From contig OY756966.1 in the NCBI GenBank assembly GCA_963580455.1, positions 26,601,001-26,665,000 of the forward strand: a stretch of 64,000 nt of DNA. Reading direction: 5' to 3'. The position numbers and the translations under genes were made by a program. The notes under the pieces are model-generated. The model was not told the origin of the DNA. It did not search any database and was given only the letters and a program-made list of their open reading frames with translations. The DNA comes from Euonymus europaeus (taxonomy: Eukaryota; Streptophyta; Magnoliopsida; Celastrales; Celastraceae). Shown in pieces: positions 24,228-37,898 of the stretch. The number at the start of each line of letters is the position of its first letter. Position 1 is the first letter of the stretch.

Positions 24228-25438
24228 GAGTTCTGAATTCGGCGATTTTTAGCTTGATTTCACACTACATTTGGAGCTCTACAATCCTCGCATTACGGAT
24301 TTTGATTTCAGAACTCGTGGCTTGTAGGTCTCGTTTCACCTAGTTAGCCACGAAATGTGGTTTCTTTACGTAAACGGTTTTATGAATATCAGTTGACTCC
24401 GAGTTCTGAATTCGGCGATTTTTAGCTTGATTTCACATTACTTTTCGAGCTCTACAATCCTGGCATTACGGATTTTGATTTGACAACTGGTGGCTAGTGG
24501 GTCTCGTTTCACATAGTTAGCCGCGAAATGTGGTTTCTTTACGTAAACGGTTTTATGAATATTTGTTGAGTCCGAGTTCTGAATTCGGCGATTTTTAGCT
24601 TGATTTCACACTACATTTGGAGCTCTACAATCCTCGCATTACGGATTTTGATTTCAGAACTCGTGGCTTGTAGGTCTCGTTTCACCTAGTAAGCCGCGAA
24701 ATGTGGTTTCTTTAAGTTAACGGTTTTATGAATATCCGTTGAGTCCGAGTTCTGAATTCGGCGATTTTTAGCTTGATTTCACACTAATTTTCGAGCTCTA
24801 CAATCCTGGCATTACGGATTTTGATTTGAGAACTGGTGGCTAGTGGGTCTCGTTTCATCTAGTTAGCCGCGAAATGTGGTTTCTTTACGTAAACGGTTTT
24901 ATGAATATTTGTTGAGTCCGAGTTCTGAATTCGGCGATTTTTAGCTTGATTTCACACTACATTTGGAGCTCTACAATCCTCGCATTACGGATTTTGATTT
25001 CAGAACTCATGGCTTGTAGGTCTCGTTTCACCTAGTTAGCCGCGAAATGTAGTTTCTTTAATTAAACGGTTTAATGAATATCCGCTGACTCGGAGTTCGG
25101 AATTCGGCCATTTTTAGCTTTATTTCACACTATTTTTTGAGCTCTACAATCCTGGAGTTTCGTATTTTGATTTCCGAACTCGTGGCTAGTGGGTCTCGTT
25201 TCACCTAGTTAGCCGCGAAATGTGGTTTCTTTACGTAAACGGTTTTTTGAATATCCGTTTACTGCGAGTTCTGAATTCGATGATTTTTAGCTTGATTTCA
25301 CACTAATTTTCGAGCTCTACAATCCTGGCATTTCGGATTTTGATTTCAGAACTCGTGGCTTGTAGGTCTCGTTTCACCTAGTTAGCCGCGAAATGTGATT
25401 TCTTTACGTAAACGGTTTTATGAATATCCGTTGACTAC
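24228..25438 (+). repeat. Seven-monomer block after the 3-mer expansion
   Basis: The atatttgttgagtcc unit repeats here at 346-bp (2-unit) spacing (24,214, 24,560, 24,906). Alternating partners carry cacattacttttcg, tttgacaactgg or tttgagaactgg, and gtaagccgcg with ttaagttaac. It ends in a chimeric unit near 25,037 (cacctag joined to gtagtttc and TTTAATTAAA), then ttcggaattcggcc and tttactgcgag units. Confidence 0.7.
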
Positions 25439-26303
25439 GAGTTCTGAATTCGGTGATTTTTAGCTTGATTTCACACTACATTTCGAGCTCTACAATCCTG
25501 TCATTTCGGATTTTGATTTCAGAACTCGTGTCTAGGAGGTCTCGTTTCTCCTAGTTAGTCGCGAAATGTAGTTTCTTTAATTAAACGGTTTCATGAATAT
25601 CCGTTGACTCCGAGTTCGGAATTCGGCGATTTTTAGCTTGATTTCACACTACTTTTTTAACTCTACAATCCTGGCATTTCGGATTTTGATTTCCGAACTC
25701 GTGGCTAGTAGGTCTCGTTTCACCTAGTTAGCCGCGAAATGTGGTTTCTTTACGTAAACAGTCTTTTGAATATCCGTTGACTGCGAGTTCTGAATTCGGC
25801 GATTTTTAGCTTGATTTCACACTACTTTTTGAGCTCTACAATCCTGGAGTTTCGGATTTTGATTTCCGAACTCGTGGCTAGTGGGTCTCGTTTCACCTAG
25901 TTAGCCGCGAAATGTGGTTTCTTTACGTAAACGGTTTTTTGAATATCCGTTTACTGCGAGTTCTGAATTCGGTGATTTTTAGCTTGATTTCACACTAATT
26001 TTCGAGCTCTACGATCCTGGCTTTTCGGATTTTGATTTCAGAACTCGTGGCTTGTAGGTCTTGTTTCACCTAGTTAGCCGCGAAATGTGATTTCTTTACG
26101 TAAACGGTTTTATGAATATCCGTTGACTACGAGTTCTGAATTCGGTGATTTTTAGCTTGATTTCACACTACATTTCGAGCTCTACAATCCTGTCATTTCG
26201 GATTTTGATTTCAGAACTCGTGTCTAGTAGGTCTCGTTTCTCCTAGTTAGCCACGAAATGTAGTTTCTTTAAATAAACGGTTTTATAAATATCCGTTGAC
26301 TCC

Positions 26304-29300
26304 GAGTTCGGAATTCGGTGATTTTTAGCTTGATTTCACACTACTTTTCGAGCTCTACAATCCTGGCGTATCGGTTTTTGATATCAGAACTCGTGGCTAG
26401 TAGGTCTCGTTTCACCTAGTTAGCCGCGAAATGTGATTCCTTTACGTAAACGGTTTTATGAATATCCGTTGACTACGAGTTCTGAATTCGGTGATTTTTA
26501 GCTTGATTTCACACTACTTTTCGAGATCTACAATCCTGGTATTTCGGATTTTGATTTCAGAACTCGTGGCTAGTAGGTCTCGTTTCACCTAGTTTGCCGC
26601 GAAATGTTATTTCTTTACGTAAACGGTTTTATAAATATCCGTTGACTGCGAGTTCTGAATTCGGCGATTTTTAGCTTGATTTCACACTACCTTTGGAGCT
26701 CTACAATCCTGGACTTTCGGATTTTGATTTCAGAACTCGTGTCTAGTAGGTCTCGTTTCTCCTAGTTAGCCGCGAAATGTAGTTTCTTTAATTAAACGGT
26801 TTTATGAATATTCGTTGACTCGGAGTTCGGAATTCGGCCATTTTTAGCATTATTTCACACTATTTTTTGAGCTCTACAATCCTGGAGTTTCGGATTTTGA
26901 TTTCCGAACTCGTGGCTAGTGGGTTTCGTTTCACCTAGTTAGCCGCGAAATGTGGTTTCTTTACGTAAACGGTTTTTTGAATATCCGTTTACTGCGAGTT
27001 CTGAATTCGGTGATTTTTAGCTTGATTTCACACTACTTTTCGAGCTCTACAATCCTGGCTTTTCGGATTTTGATTTCAGAACTCGTGGCTTGTAGGTCTC
27101 GTTTCACCTAGTTAGCCGCAACATGTGGTTTCTTTACGTAAACGATTTTATGAATATCAGTTGACCACGAGTTCTGAATTCGGTGATTTTTAGCTTGATT
27201 TCACACTACATTTGGAGCTCTACAATCCCGCCGTTTCGGATTTTGATTTCAGAACTCGTGTCTAGGAGGTCTCGTTTCTCCTAGTTAGCCGCGAAATGTA
27301 GTTTCTTTAATTAAACGGTTTTATGAATATCCGTTGACTCCGAGTTCGGAATTCGGCGATTTTTAGCTTGATTTCACACTACTTTTTTAACTCTACAATC
27401 CTGGCATTTCGGATTTTGATTTCCGAACTCGTGGCTAGTAGGTCTCGTTTCACCTAGTTAGCCGCGAAATGTGGTTTCTTTACGTAAACGATCTTATGAA
27501 TATCCGTTGAGTCCGAGTTCTGAATTCGGCGATTTTTAGCTTGATTTCACACTACTTTTGGAGCTCTACAATCCTGGATTTTCGGATTTTGATTTCAGAA
27601 CTCGTGGCCTGTAGGTCTCGTTTCACCTAGTAAGCCACGAAATGTGGTTTCTTTACGTAAACGGTTTTATGAATATCTGTTGACTGCGAGTTCTTAATTC
27701 GGCGATTTTTAGCTTGATTTCACACTACTTTCCGAGCTCTACAATCCTGGCGTTTCAGATTTTGATTTCAGAACTGGTGGTCAGTAGGTCTCGTTTCACA
27801 TAGTTCGCCGCGAAATGTGGTTTCTTTACGTAAACGGTTTTATGAATATTTGTTGAGTCCGAGTTCTGAATTCGGCGATTTTTAGCTTGATTTCACACTA
27901 CATTTGGAGCTCTACAATCCTCGCATTACGGATTTTGATTTCAGAACTCGTGGCTTGTAGGTCTCGTTTCACCTAGTTAGCCACGAAATGTGGTTTCTTT
28001 ACGTAAACGGTTTTATGAATATCAGTTGACTCCGAGTTCTGAATTCGGCGATTTTTAGCTTGATTTCACATTACTTTTCGAGCTCTACAATCCTGGCATT
28101 ACGGATTTTGATTTGAGAACTGGTGGCTAGTGGGTCTCGTTTCATCTAGTTAGCCGCGAAATGTGGTTTCTTTACGTAAACGGTTTTATGAATATTTGTT
28201 GAGTCCGAGTTCTGAATTCGGCGATTTTTAGCTTGATTTTACACTACTTTTCGAGCTCTACAATCCTGGCATTACGGATTTTGATTTCAGAACTCCTGGC
28301 TAGTAGGTCTCGTTTCACCTAGTAAGCCGCGAAATGTGGTTTCTTTAAGTTAACGGTTTTATGAATATCCGTTGAGTCCGAGTTCTGAATTCGGCGATTT
28401 TTAGCTTGATTTCACACTAATTTTCGAGCTCTACAATCCTGGCATTTCGGATTTTGATTTCAGAACTCGTGGCTAGTAGGTCTCATCTTACCTAGTAAGC
28501 CGCGAAATGTGGTTTCTTTACGTAAACGGTTTTATGAATATCCGTTGAGTCCGAGTTCTTAATTCGGCGATTTTTAGCTTGATTTCACACTACTTGTTCG
28601 AGCTCTACAATCCTGGCATTACGGATTTTGATTTCAGAATTCGTGGCTAGTAGGTCTCGTTTCACCTAGTTACCCGCGAAATGTGGTTTCTTTACGTAAA
28701 CGGTTTTATGAATATCCGTTGACTGCGAGTTCTGAATTCGGCGATTTTTAGCTTGATTTCCCACTACCTTTTGAGCTCTACAATCCTGGGCGTTTCGGAT
28801 TTTGATTTCAGAACTCGTGTCTAGTAGGTCTCGTTTCTCCTAGTTAGCCGCGAAATGCAGTTTCTTTAATTAAACGGTTTTATGAATATCCGTTGACTCC
28901 GAGTTTGGAATTCGGAGATTTTTAGCTTGATTTCACACTACTTTTCGAGCTCTACAATCCTGGCGTATCGGATTTTGATTTCAGAACTCGTGCCTAGTGG
29001 GTCTCGTTTCACCTAGTTAGCCGCGAAATGTGGTTTCTTTCCGTAAACGGTTTTATGAATATTTGTTGAGTCCGAGTTCTGAATTCGGCGATTTTTAGCT
29101 TGATTTCACACTACATTTGGAGCTCTACAATCCTCGCATTACGGATTTTGATTTCAGAACTCGTGGCTTGTAGGTCTCGTTTCACCTAGTTAGCCGCGAA
29201 ATGTAGTTTCTTTAATTAAACGGTTTAATGAATATCCGTTGACTCGGAGTTCGGAATTCGGCCATTTTTAGCTTTATTTCACACTATTTTTTGAGCTCTA

Positions 29301-31495
29301 CAATCCTGGAGTTTCGGATTTTGATTTCCGAACTCGTGGCTAGTGGGTCTCGTTTCACCTAGTTAGCCGCGAAATGTGGTTTCTTTACGTAAACGGTTTT
29401 TTGAATATCCGTTTACTGCGAGTTCTGAATTCGGCGATTTTTAGCTTGATTTCACACTACTTTTGGAGCTCTACAATCCTGGATTTTCGGATTTTGATTT
29501 CAGAACTCGTGGCCTGTAGGTCTTGTTTCACCTAGTTAGCCGCGAAATGTGGTTTCTTTACGTAAACGGTTTTATGAATATCCATTGACTGCGAGTTCTG
29601 AATTCGGCGATTTTTAGCTTGATTTCAAACTACTTTTCGAGCTCTACAATCCTCGCATTACGGATTTTGATTTCAGAACTCGTGGCCAGTAGGTCTCGTT
29701 TCACCTAGTTAGCCGCGAAATGTGGTTTCTTTACGTAAACGGTTTTATAAATATTTGTTGAGTCCGAGTTCTGAATTCGGCGATTTTTAGCTTGATTTCA
29801 CACTACATTTGGAGCTCTACAATCCTCGCATTACGGATTTTGATTTCAGAACTCGTGGCATGTAGGTCTCGTTTCACCTAGTTAGCCACGAAATGTGGTT
29901 TCTTTACGTAAACGGTTTTATGAATATCCGTTGACTCCGAGTTCGGAATTCGGTGATTTTTAGCTTGATTTCACACTACTTTTCGAGCTCTACAATCCTG
30001 GCGTATCGGTTTTTGATATCAGAACTCGTGGCTAGTAGGTCTCGTTTCACCTAGTTAGCCGCGAAATGTGATTTCTTTACGTAAACGGTTTTATGAATAT
30101 CCGTTGACTACGAGTTCTGAATTCGGTGATTTTTAGCTTGATTTCACACTACTTTTCGAGATCTACAATCCTGGTATTTCGGATTTTGATTTCAGAACTT
30201 GTGGCTAGTAGGTCTCGTTTCACCTAGTTTGCCGCGAAATGTTATTTCTTTACGTAAACGGTTTTATGAATATCCGTTGACTGCGAGTTCTGAATTCGGC
30301 GATTTTTAGCTTGATTTCACACTACCTTTGGAGCTCTACAATCCTGGAGTTTCGGATTTTGATTTCAGAACTCGTGTCTAGTAGGTCTCGTTTCTCCTAG
30401 TTAGCCGCGAAATGTAGTTTCTTTAATTAAACGGTTTTATGAATATTCGTTGACTCGGAGTTCGGAATTCGGCCATTTTTAGCATTATTTCACACTATTT
30501 TTTGAGCTCTACAATCCTGGAGTTTCGGATTTTGATTTCCGAACTCGTGGCTAGTGGGTCTCGTTTCACCCTGTTAGCCGCGAAATGTGATTTCTTTACG
30601 TAAACGGTTTTATGAATATCCGTTTACTACGAGTTCTGAATTCGGTGATTTTTAGCTTGATTTCACACTACATTTCGAGCTCTACAATCCTGTCATTTCG
30701 GATTTTGATTTCAGAACTCGTGTCTAGGAGGTCTCGTTTCTCCTAGTTAGCAGCGAAATGTAGTTTCTTTAATTAAACGGTTTTATGAATATCCGTTGAC
30801 TCCGAGTTCGGAATTCGGCGATTTTTAGCTTGATTTCACACTACTTTTTTAACTCTACAATCCTGGCATTTCGGATTTTGATTTCCGAACTCGTGGCTAG
30901 TAGGTCTCGTTTCACCTAGTTAGCCGCGAAATGTGGTTTCTTTACGTAAACAGTATTTTGAATATCCGTTGACTGCGAGTTCTGAATTCGGCGATTTTTA
31001 GCTTGATTTCACACTACTTTTGGAGCTCTACAATCCTGGATTTTCGGATTTTGATTTCAGAACTCGTGGCCTGTAGGTCTTGTTTCACCTAGTTAGCCGC
31101 GAAATGTGGTTTCTTTACGTAAACGGTTTTATGAATATCCATTGACTGCGAGTTCTGAATTCGGCGATTTTTAGCTTGATTTCAAACTACTTTTCGAGCT
31201 CTACAATCCTCGCATTACCGATTTTGATTTCAGAACTCGTGGCCAGTAGGTCTCGTTTCACCTAGTTAGCCGCGAAATGTGGTTTCTTTACGTAAACGGT
31301 TTTATAAATATTTGTTGAGTCCGAGTTCTGAATTCGGCGATTTTTAGCTTGATTTCACACTACATTTGGAGCTCTACAATCCTCGCATTACGGATTTTGA
31401 TTTCAGAACTCGTGGCATGTAGGTCTCGTTTCACCTAGTTAGCCACGAAATGTGGTTTCTTTACGTAAACGGTTTTATGAATATCCGTTGACTCC
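26304..31495 (+). repeat. Superrepeat copy 2 (5,192 bp, 30 monomers)
   Basis: Markers gatatcag (26,380), cgcaacatg (27,117), gtggtcag (27,777), cttgttcg (28,594) and gagtttgg (28,901) recur 5,192 bp downstream in copy 3. The 2 bp beyond 30 units come from the insertions in cttgttcg and cctgggc. It contains hairpin dimers at 27,169 and 30,631 and the first copy of the 9-unit duplication. Confidence 0.85.
29420..30976 (+). repeat. 9-monomer HOR, copy 1 (1,557 bp)
   Basis: Units from 29,420 to about 30,590 match 30,977 to about 32,147 nearly base for base: ttttggagc with ggattttcgg, caaactac, ataaatatttgttgag, ggcatgtagg, gatatcag, cttgtggctag with ttttatttc-type ends, acctttggagc, and ttcggaattcggcc. 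The last part of this copy (30,590-30,976) instead holds a hairpin and T-run dimer and is not repeated in copy 2. Confidence 0.85.
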
Positions 31496-32147
31496 GAGTT
31501 CGGAATTCGGTGATTTTTAGCTTGATTTCACACTACTTTTCGAGCTCTACAATCCTGGCGTATCGGTTTTTGATATCAGAACTCGTGGCTAGTAGGTCTC
31601 GTTTCACCTAGTTAGCCGCGAAATGTGATTTCTTTACGTAAACGGTTTTATGAATATCCGTTGACTACGAGTTCTGAATTCGGTGATTTTTAGCTTGATT
31701 TCACACTACTTTTCGAGATCTACAATCCTGGTATTTCGGATTTTGATTTCAGAACTTGTGGCTAGTAGGTCTCGTTTCACCTAGTTTGCCGCGAAATGTT
31801 ATTTCTTTACGTAAACGGTTTTATGAATATCCGTTGACTGCGAGTTCTGAATTCGGCGATTTTTAGCTTGATTTCACACTACCTTTGGAGCTCTACAATC
31901 CTGGAGTTTCGGATTTTGATTTCAGAACTCGTGTCTAGTAGGTCTCGTTTCTCCTAGTTAGCCGCGAAATGTAGTTTCTTTAATTAAACGGTTTTATGAA
32001 TATTCGTTGACTCGGAGTTCGGAATTCGGCCATTTTTAGCATTATTTCACACTATTTTTTGAGCTCTACAATCCTGGAGTTTCGGATTTTGATTTCCGAA
32101 CTCGTGGCTAGTGGGTCTCGTTTCACCCTGTTAGCCGCGAAATGTGG
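30977..32147 (+). repeat. 9-monomer HOR, copy 2 (partial)
   Basis: Marker tccattgact at 31,138 is exactly 1,557 bp after that at 29,581, and gatatcag at 31,572 is 1,557 bp after 30,015. The two copies differ by only a few substitutions, such as cattaccg for cattacgg near 31,215. At about 32,147 the sequence returns to the register of the 5.2-kb superrepeat (tactgcgag, then cgcaacatg at 32,309). Confidence 0.85.
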
Positions 32148-34265
32148 TTTCTTTACGTAAACGGTTTTTTGAATATCCGATTACTGCGAGTTCTGAATTC
32201 GGTGATTTTTAGCTTGATTTCACACTACTTTTTGAGCTCTACAATCCTGGCTTTTCGGATTTTGATTTCAGAACTCGTGGCTTGTAGGTCTCGTTTCACC
32301 TAGTTAGCCGCAACATGTGGTTTCTTTACGTAAACGGTTTTATGAATATCAGTTGACCACGAGTTCTGAATTCGGTGATTTTTAGCTTGATTTCACACTA
32401 CATTTGGAGCTCTACAATCCCGCCATTTCGGATTTTGATTTCAGAACTCGTGTCTAGGAGGTCTCGTTTCTCCTAGTTAGCCGCGAAATGTAGTTTCTTT
32501 AATTAAACGGTTTAATGAATATCCGTTGACTCCGAGTTCGGAATTCGGCGATTTTTAGCTTGATTTCACACTACTTTTTTAACTCTACAATCCTGGCATT
32601 TCGGATTTTGATTTCCGAACTCGTGGCTAGTAGGTCTCGTTTCACCTAGTTAGCCGCAAAATGTGGTTTCTTTACGTAAACGGTCTTATGAATATCCGTT
32701 GAGTCCGAGTTCTGAATTCGGCGATTTTTAGCTTGATTTCACCCTACTTTTGGAGCTCTACAATCCTGGATTTTCGGATTTTGATTTCAGAACTCGTGGC
32801 CTGTAGGTCCCGTTTCACCTAGTAAGCCACGAAATGTGGTTTCTTTGCGTAAACGGTTTTATGAATATCTGTTGACTGCGAGTTCTTAATTCGGCGATTT
32901 TTAGCTTGATTTCACACTACTTTCCGAGCTCTACAATCCTGGCGTTTCAGATTTTGATTTCAGAACTGGTGGTCAGTAGGTCTCGTTTCACATAGTTAGC
33001 CGCGAAATGTGGTTTCTTTACGTAAACGGTTTTATGAATATTTGTTGAGTCCGAGTTCTGAATTCGGCGATTTTTAGCTTGATTTCACACTACATTTGGA
33101 GCTCTACAATCCTCGCATTACGGATTTTGATTTCAGAACTCGTGGCTTGTAGGTCTCGTTTCACCTAGTTAGCCACGAAATGTGGTTTCTTTACGTAAAC
33201 GGTTTTATGAATATCAGTTGACTCCGAGTTCTGAATTCGGCGATTTTTAGCTTGATTTCACATTACTTTTCGAGCTCTACAATCCTGGCATTACGGATTT
33301 TGATTTGAGAACTGGTGGCTAGTGGGTCTCGTTTCATCTAGTTAGCCGCGAAATGTGGTTTCTTTACGTAAACGGTTTTATGAATATTTGTTGAGTCCGA
33401 GTTCTGAATTCGGCGATTTTTAGCTTGATTTTACACTACTTTTCGAGCTCTACAATCCTGGCATTACGGATTTTGATTTCAGAACTCCTGGCTAGTAGGT
33501 CTCGTTTCACCTAGTAAGCCGCGAAATGTGGTTTCTTTAAGTTAACGGTTTTATGAATATCCGTTGAGTCCGAGTTCTGAATTCGGCGATTTTTAGCTTG
33601 ATTTCACACTAATTTTCGAGCTCTACAATCCTGGCATTTCGGATTTTGATTTCAGAACTCGTGGCTAGTAGGTCTCGTCTCACCTAGTAAGCCGCAAAAT
33701 GTGGTTTCTTTACGTAAACGGTTTTATGAATATCCGTTGAGTCCGAGTTCTTAATTCGGCGATTTTTAGCTTGATTTCACACTACTTGTTCGAGCTCTAC
33801 AATCCTGGCATTACGGATTTTGATTTCAGAATTCGTGGCTAGTAGGTCTCGTTTCACCTAGTTACCCGCGAAATGTGGTTTCTTTACGTAAACGGTTTTA
33901 TGAATATCCGTTGACTGCGAGTTCTGAATTCGGCGATTTTTAGCTTGATTTCCCACTACCTTTTGAGCTCTACAATCCTGGGCGTTTCGGATTTTGATTT
34001 CAGAACTCGTGTCTAGTAGGTCTCGTTTCTCCTAGTTAGCCGCGAAATGCAGTTTCTTTAATTAAACGGTTTTATGAATATCCATTGACTCCGAGTTTGG
34101 AATTCGGAGATTTTTAGCTTGATTTCACACTACTTTTCGAGCTCTACAATCCTGGCGTATCGGATTTTGATTTCAGAACTCGTGGCTAGTAGGTCTCGTT
34201 TCACCTAGTTAGCCGCGAAATGTGGTTTCTTTACGTAAACGGTTTTATGAATATCCGTTGACTGC
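31496..34265 (+). repeat. Superrepeat copy 3 (partial, 16 monomers)
   Basis: It follows copy 2 at +5,192 bp from 31,496 to about 34,190: gatatcag 31,572, cgcaacatg 32,309, gtggtcag 32,969, cttgttcg 33,786 and gagtttgg 34,093. Past 34,190 it switches to units found at 42.7 kb and 45.3 kb instead of those at 29.0 kb. It also overlaps copy 2 of the 9-unit duplication. Confidence 0.8.
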
Positions 34266-35822
34266 GAGTTCTGAATTCGGCGATTTTTAGCTTGATTTCA
34301 CACTACTTTTCGAGCTCTACAATCCTGGCGTTTCCGATTTTGATTTCAGAACTGGTGGCTAGTAGGTCTCATTTCACATAGTCAGCTGCGAAATGTGGTT
34401 TCTTTACGTAAACGGTTTTATGAATATTTGTTGAGTCCGAGTTCTGAATTCGGCGATTTTTAGCTTGATTTCACACTACTTTTCGAGCTCTACAATCCTG
34501 GCATTACGGATTTTGATTTCAGAACTCGTGGCTAGTAAGTCTCGTTTCATCTAGTTAGCCGCGAAATATGGTTTCTTTACGTAAACGGTTTTATGAATAT
34601 CAGTTGACTGCGAGTTCTGAATTCGGCGATTTTTAGCTTGATTTCACACTATTTTTCGCGCTCTACTATCTTGGCGTTTCAGATTTTGATTTCAGAACTG
34701 CTAGCTAGTAGGTCTCGTTTCACATAGTTAGCCGCGAAATGTGGTTTCTTTACGTAAACGATTTTATGAATATCCGTTGAGTCCGAGTTCTGAATTCGGC
34801 GATTTTTAGCTTGATTTCACACTACTTTTCGAGCTCTACAATCCTGGGATTACGGATTTTGATTTCCGAACTCGTGGCTAGTAGGTCTCGTTTCACCTAG
34901 TTAGCCGCGAAATGTGGTTTCTTTACGTAAACGGTTTTATGAATATCCATTGACTACGAGTTCTGAATTCGGTGATTTTTAGCTTGATTTCACACTACTT
35001 TTCGAGCTCTACAATCCTAGCATTTTTGATTTTGATTTCAGAACTCGTGGCTAGTAGGTCTCGTTTCACCTAGTTAGCCGCGAAATGTGGTTTCTTTACG
35101 TAAACGGTTTTATGAATATCCGTTGACTGCGAGTTCTGAATTCGGCGATTTTTAGCTTGATTTCACACTACATTTGGAGCTCTACAATCCTCGCATTACG
35201 GATTTTGATTTTAGAACTCGTGGCTTGTAGGTCTCGTTTCACCTAGTTAGCCACGAAATGTGGTTTCTTTACGTAAACGGTTTTATGAATATCAGTTGAC
35301 TCCGAGTTCTGAATTCGGCGATTTTTAGCTTGATTTCACACTACTTTTCGAGCTCTACAATCCTGGCATTTCGAATTTTGATTTCAGAACTCGTGGCTTG
35401 TAGGTCTCGTCTCACCTAGTAAGCCACGAAATGTGGTTTCTTTACGTAAACGGTTTTATGAATATCCGTTGACTGCGAGTTCTGAATTCGGCGATTTTTA
35501 GCTTGATTTCACACTACTTTTCGAGCTCTACAATCCTGGCATTACGGATTTTGATTTGAGAACTGGTGGCTAGTAGGTCTCGTTTCATCTAGTTAGCCGC
35601 GAAATGTGGTTTCTTTACGTAAACGGTTTTATGAATATTTGTTGAGTCCGAGTTCTGAATTCGGCGATTTTTAGCTTGATTTCACACTACTTTTCGAGCT
35701 CTACAATCCTGGAATTACGGATTTTGATTTCAGAACTCCTGGCTAGTAGGTCTCGTTTCACCTAGTAAGCCGCGAAATGTGGTTTCTTTAAGTTAACGGT
35801 TTTATGAATATCCGTTGACTAC
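34266..35822 (+). repeat. Nine-monomer block related to 42,744-43,600
   Basis: The first units (tttccgattttg with gtctcatttcacatag, then gctagtaagtctcg with gaaatatgg, then a tctactatcttgg unit) match those at 42,744 and 45,340. The distance to the first is 8,478 bp (49 units plus 1). Later units carry cctagcattt, acatttggagc, ccacgaaatg, tttgagaactgg and ttaagttaac. A consensus-like stretch lies near 34,900. Confidence 0.7.
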
Positions 35823-36860
35823 GAGTTCTGAATTCGGTGATTTTTAGCTTGATTTCACACTACATTTCGAGCTCTACAATCCTGGCATTTCGGATTTCGA
35901 TTTCAGAACTCGTGTCTAGGAGGTCTCGTTTCTCCTAGTTAGCCGCGAAATGTAGTTTCTTTAATTAAACGGTTTTATGAATATCCGTTGACTCCGAGTT
36001 CGGAATTCGGCGATTTTTAGCTTGATTTCACACTACTTTTTTAACTCTACAATCCTGGCATTTCGGATTTTGATTTCCGAACTCGTGGCTAGTAGGTCTC
36101 GTTTCACCTAGTTAGCCGCGAAATGTGGTTTCTTTACGTAAACGGTCTTTTGAATATCCGTTGACTGCGAGTTCTGAATTCGGCGATTTTTAGATTGATT
36201 TCACACTACTTTTGGTGCTCTACAATCCTAGATTTTCGGATTTTGATTTCAGAACTCGTGGCCTGTAGGTCTCGTTTCACTAAGTTAGCCGCGAAATGTG
36301 GTTTCTTTACGTAAACGGTTTTATGAATATCCATTGACTGCGAGTTCTGAATTCGGCGATTTTTAGCTTGATTTCAAACTACTTTTCGAGCTCTACAATC
36401 CTCGCATTACGGATTTTGATTTCAGAACTCGTGGCCAGTAGGTCTCGTTTCACCTAGTTAGCCGCGAAATGTTATTTCTTTACGTAAACGGTTTTATGAA
36501 TATCCGTTGACTGCGAGTTCTGAATTCGGCGATTTTTAGCTTGATTTCACACTACCTTTGGAGCTCTACAATCCTGGAGTTTCGGATTTTGATTTCAGAA
36601 CTCGTGTCTAGTGGGTCTCGTTTCACCTAGTTAGCCGCGAAATGTGGTTTCTTTACGTAAACGGTTTTTTGAATATCCGTTTACTGCGAGTTCTGAATTC
36701 GGTGATTTTTAGCTTGATTTCACACTAATTTTCGAGCTCTACAATCCTGGCTTTTCGGATTTTGATTTCAGAACTCGTGGCTTGTAGGTCTCGTTTCACC
36801 TAGTTAGCCGCGAAATGTGATTTCTTTACGTAAACGGTTTTATGAATATCCGTTGACTAC
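35823..36860 (+). repeat. 6-monomer HOR, copy 1 (1,038 bp)
   Basis: Order: hairpin unit; T-run unit; ggtcttttgaat then cttttggtgctc with cctagattttcgg; tccattgact with caaactac; acctttggagc with gtgtctagtggg; and a tttactgcgag unit with cactaatttt. The marker ggtgctc is at 36,214 here and 37,252 in the next copy. The first unit differs from the later copies by ctggcatttcggatttcg against ctgtcatttcag. Confidence 0.85.
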
Positions 36861-37898
36861 GAGTTCTGAATTCGGTGATTTTTAGCTTGATTTCACACTA
36901 CATTTCGAGCTCTACAATCCTGTCATTTCAGATTTTGATTTCAGAACTCGTGTCTAGGAGGTCTCGTTTCTCCTAGTTAGCCGCGAAATGTAGTTTCTTT
37001 AATTAAACGGTTTTATGAATATCCGTTGACTCCGAGTTCGGAATTCGGCGATTTTTAGCTTGATTTCACACTACTTTTTTAACTCTACAATCCTGGCATT
37101 TCGGATTTTGATTTCCGAACTCGTGGCTAGTAGGTCTCGTTTCACCTAGTTAGCCGCGAAATGTGGTTTCTTTACGTAAACGGTCTTTTGAATATCCGTT
37201 GACTGCGAGTTCTGAATTCGGCGATTTTTAGCTTGATTTCACACTACTTTTGGTGCTCTACAATCCTAGATTTTCGGATTTTGATTTCAGAACTCGTGGC
37301 CTGTAGGTCTCGTTTCACTAAGTTAGCCGCGAAATGTGGTTTCTTTACGTAAACGGTTTTATGAATATCCATTGACTGCGAGTTCTGAATTCGGCGATTT
37401 TTAGCTTGATTTCAAACTACTTTTCGAGCTCTACAATCCTCGCATTACGGATTTTGATTTCAGAACTCGTGGCCAGTAGGTCTCGTTTCACCTAGTTAGC
37501 CGCGAAATGTTATTTCTTTACGTAAACGGTTTTATGAATATCCGTTGACTGCGAGTTCTGAATTCGGCGATTTTTAGCTTGATTTCACACTACCTTTGGA
37601 GCTCTACAATCCTGGAGTTTCGGATTTTGATTTCAGAACTCGTGTCTAGTGGGTCTCGTTTCACCTAGTTAGCCGCGAAATGTGGTTTCTTTACGTAAAC
37701 GGTTTTTTGAATATCCGTTTACTGCGAGTTCTGAATTCGGTGATTTTTAGCTTGATTTCACACTAATTTTCGAGCTCTACAATCCTGGCTTTTCGGATTT
37801 TGATTTCAGAACTCGTGGCTTGTAGGTCTCGTTTCACCTAGTTAGCCGCGAAATGTGATTTCTTTACGTAAACGGTTTTATGAATATCCGTTGACTAC
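36861..37898 (+). repeat. 6-monomer HOR, copy 2 (1,038 bp)
   Basis: Near-identical to copy 1; TTTAATTAAA lies at 35,960, 36,998 and 38,036 across the three starts, always 1,038 bp apart. A third copy begins at 37,899 and keeps the pattern for about 340 bp. It then changes to cttttggagctc with cctggattttcgg. Confidence 0.85.

Larger units (their letters stand above)
20939..26303 (+). repeat. Superrepeat copy 1 (5,365 bp, 31 monomers)
   Basis: Rare markers lie at constant distance from copy 2: gatatcag 21,014 to 26,380, cgcaacatg 21,751 to 27,117 and gtggtcag 22,411 to 27,777 (each 5,366 bp). Contiguous agreement runs from about 20,840 to 22,650, that is from 26,205 to 28,016 in copy 2. The remainder differs, partly through the local 3-unit expansion at 22,495. 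The first unit has a 1-bp shortened boundary (gactccaattcgg). Confidence 0.8.
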
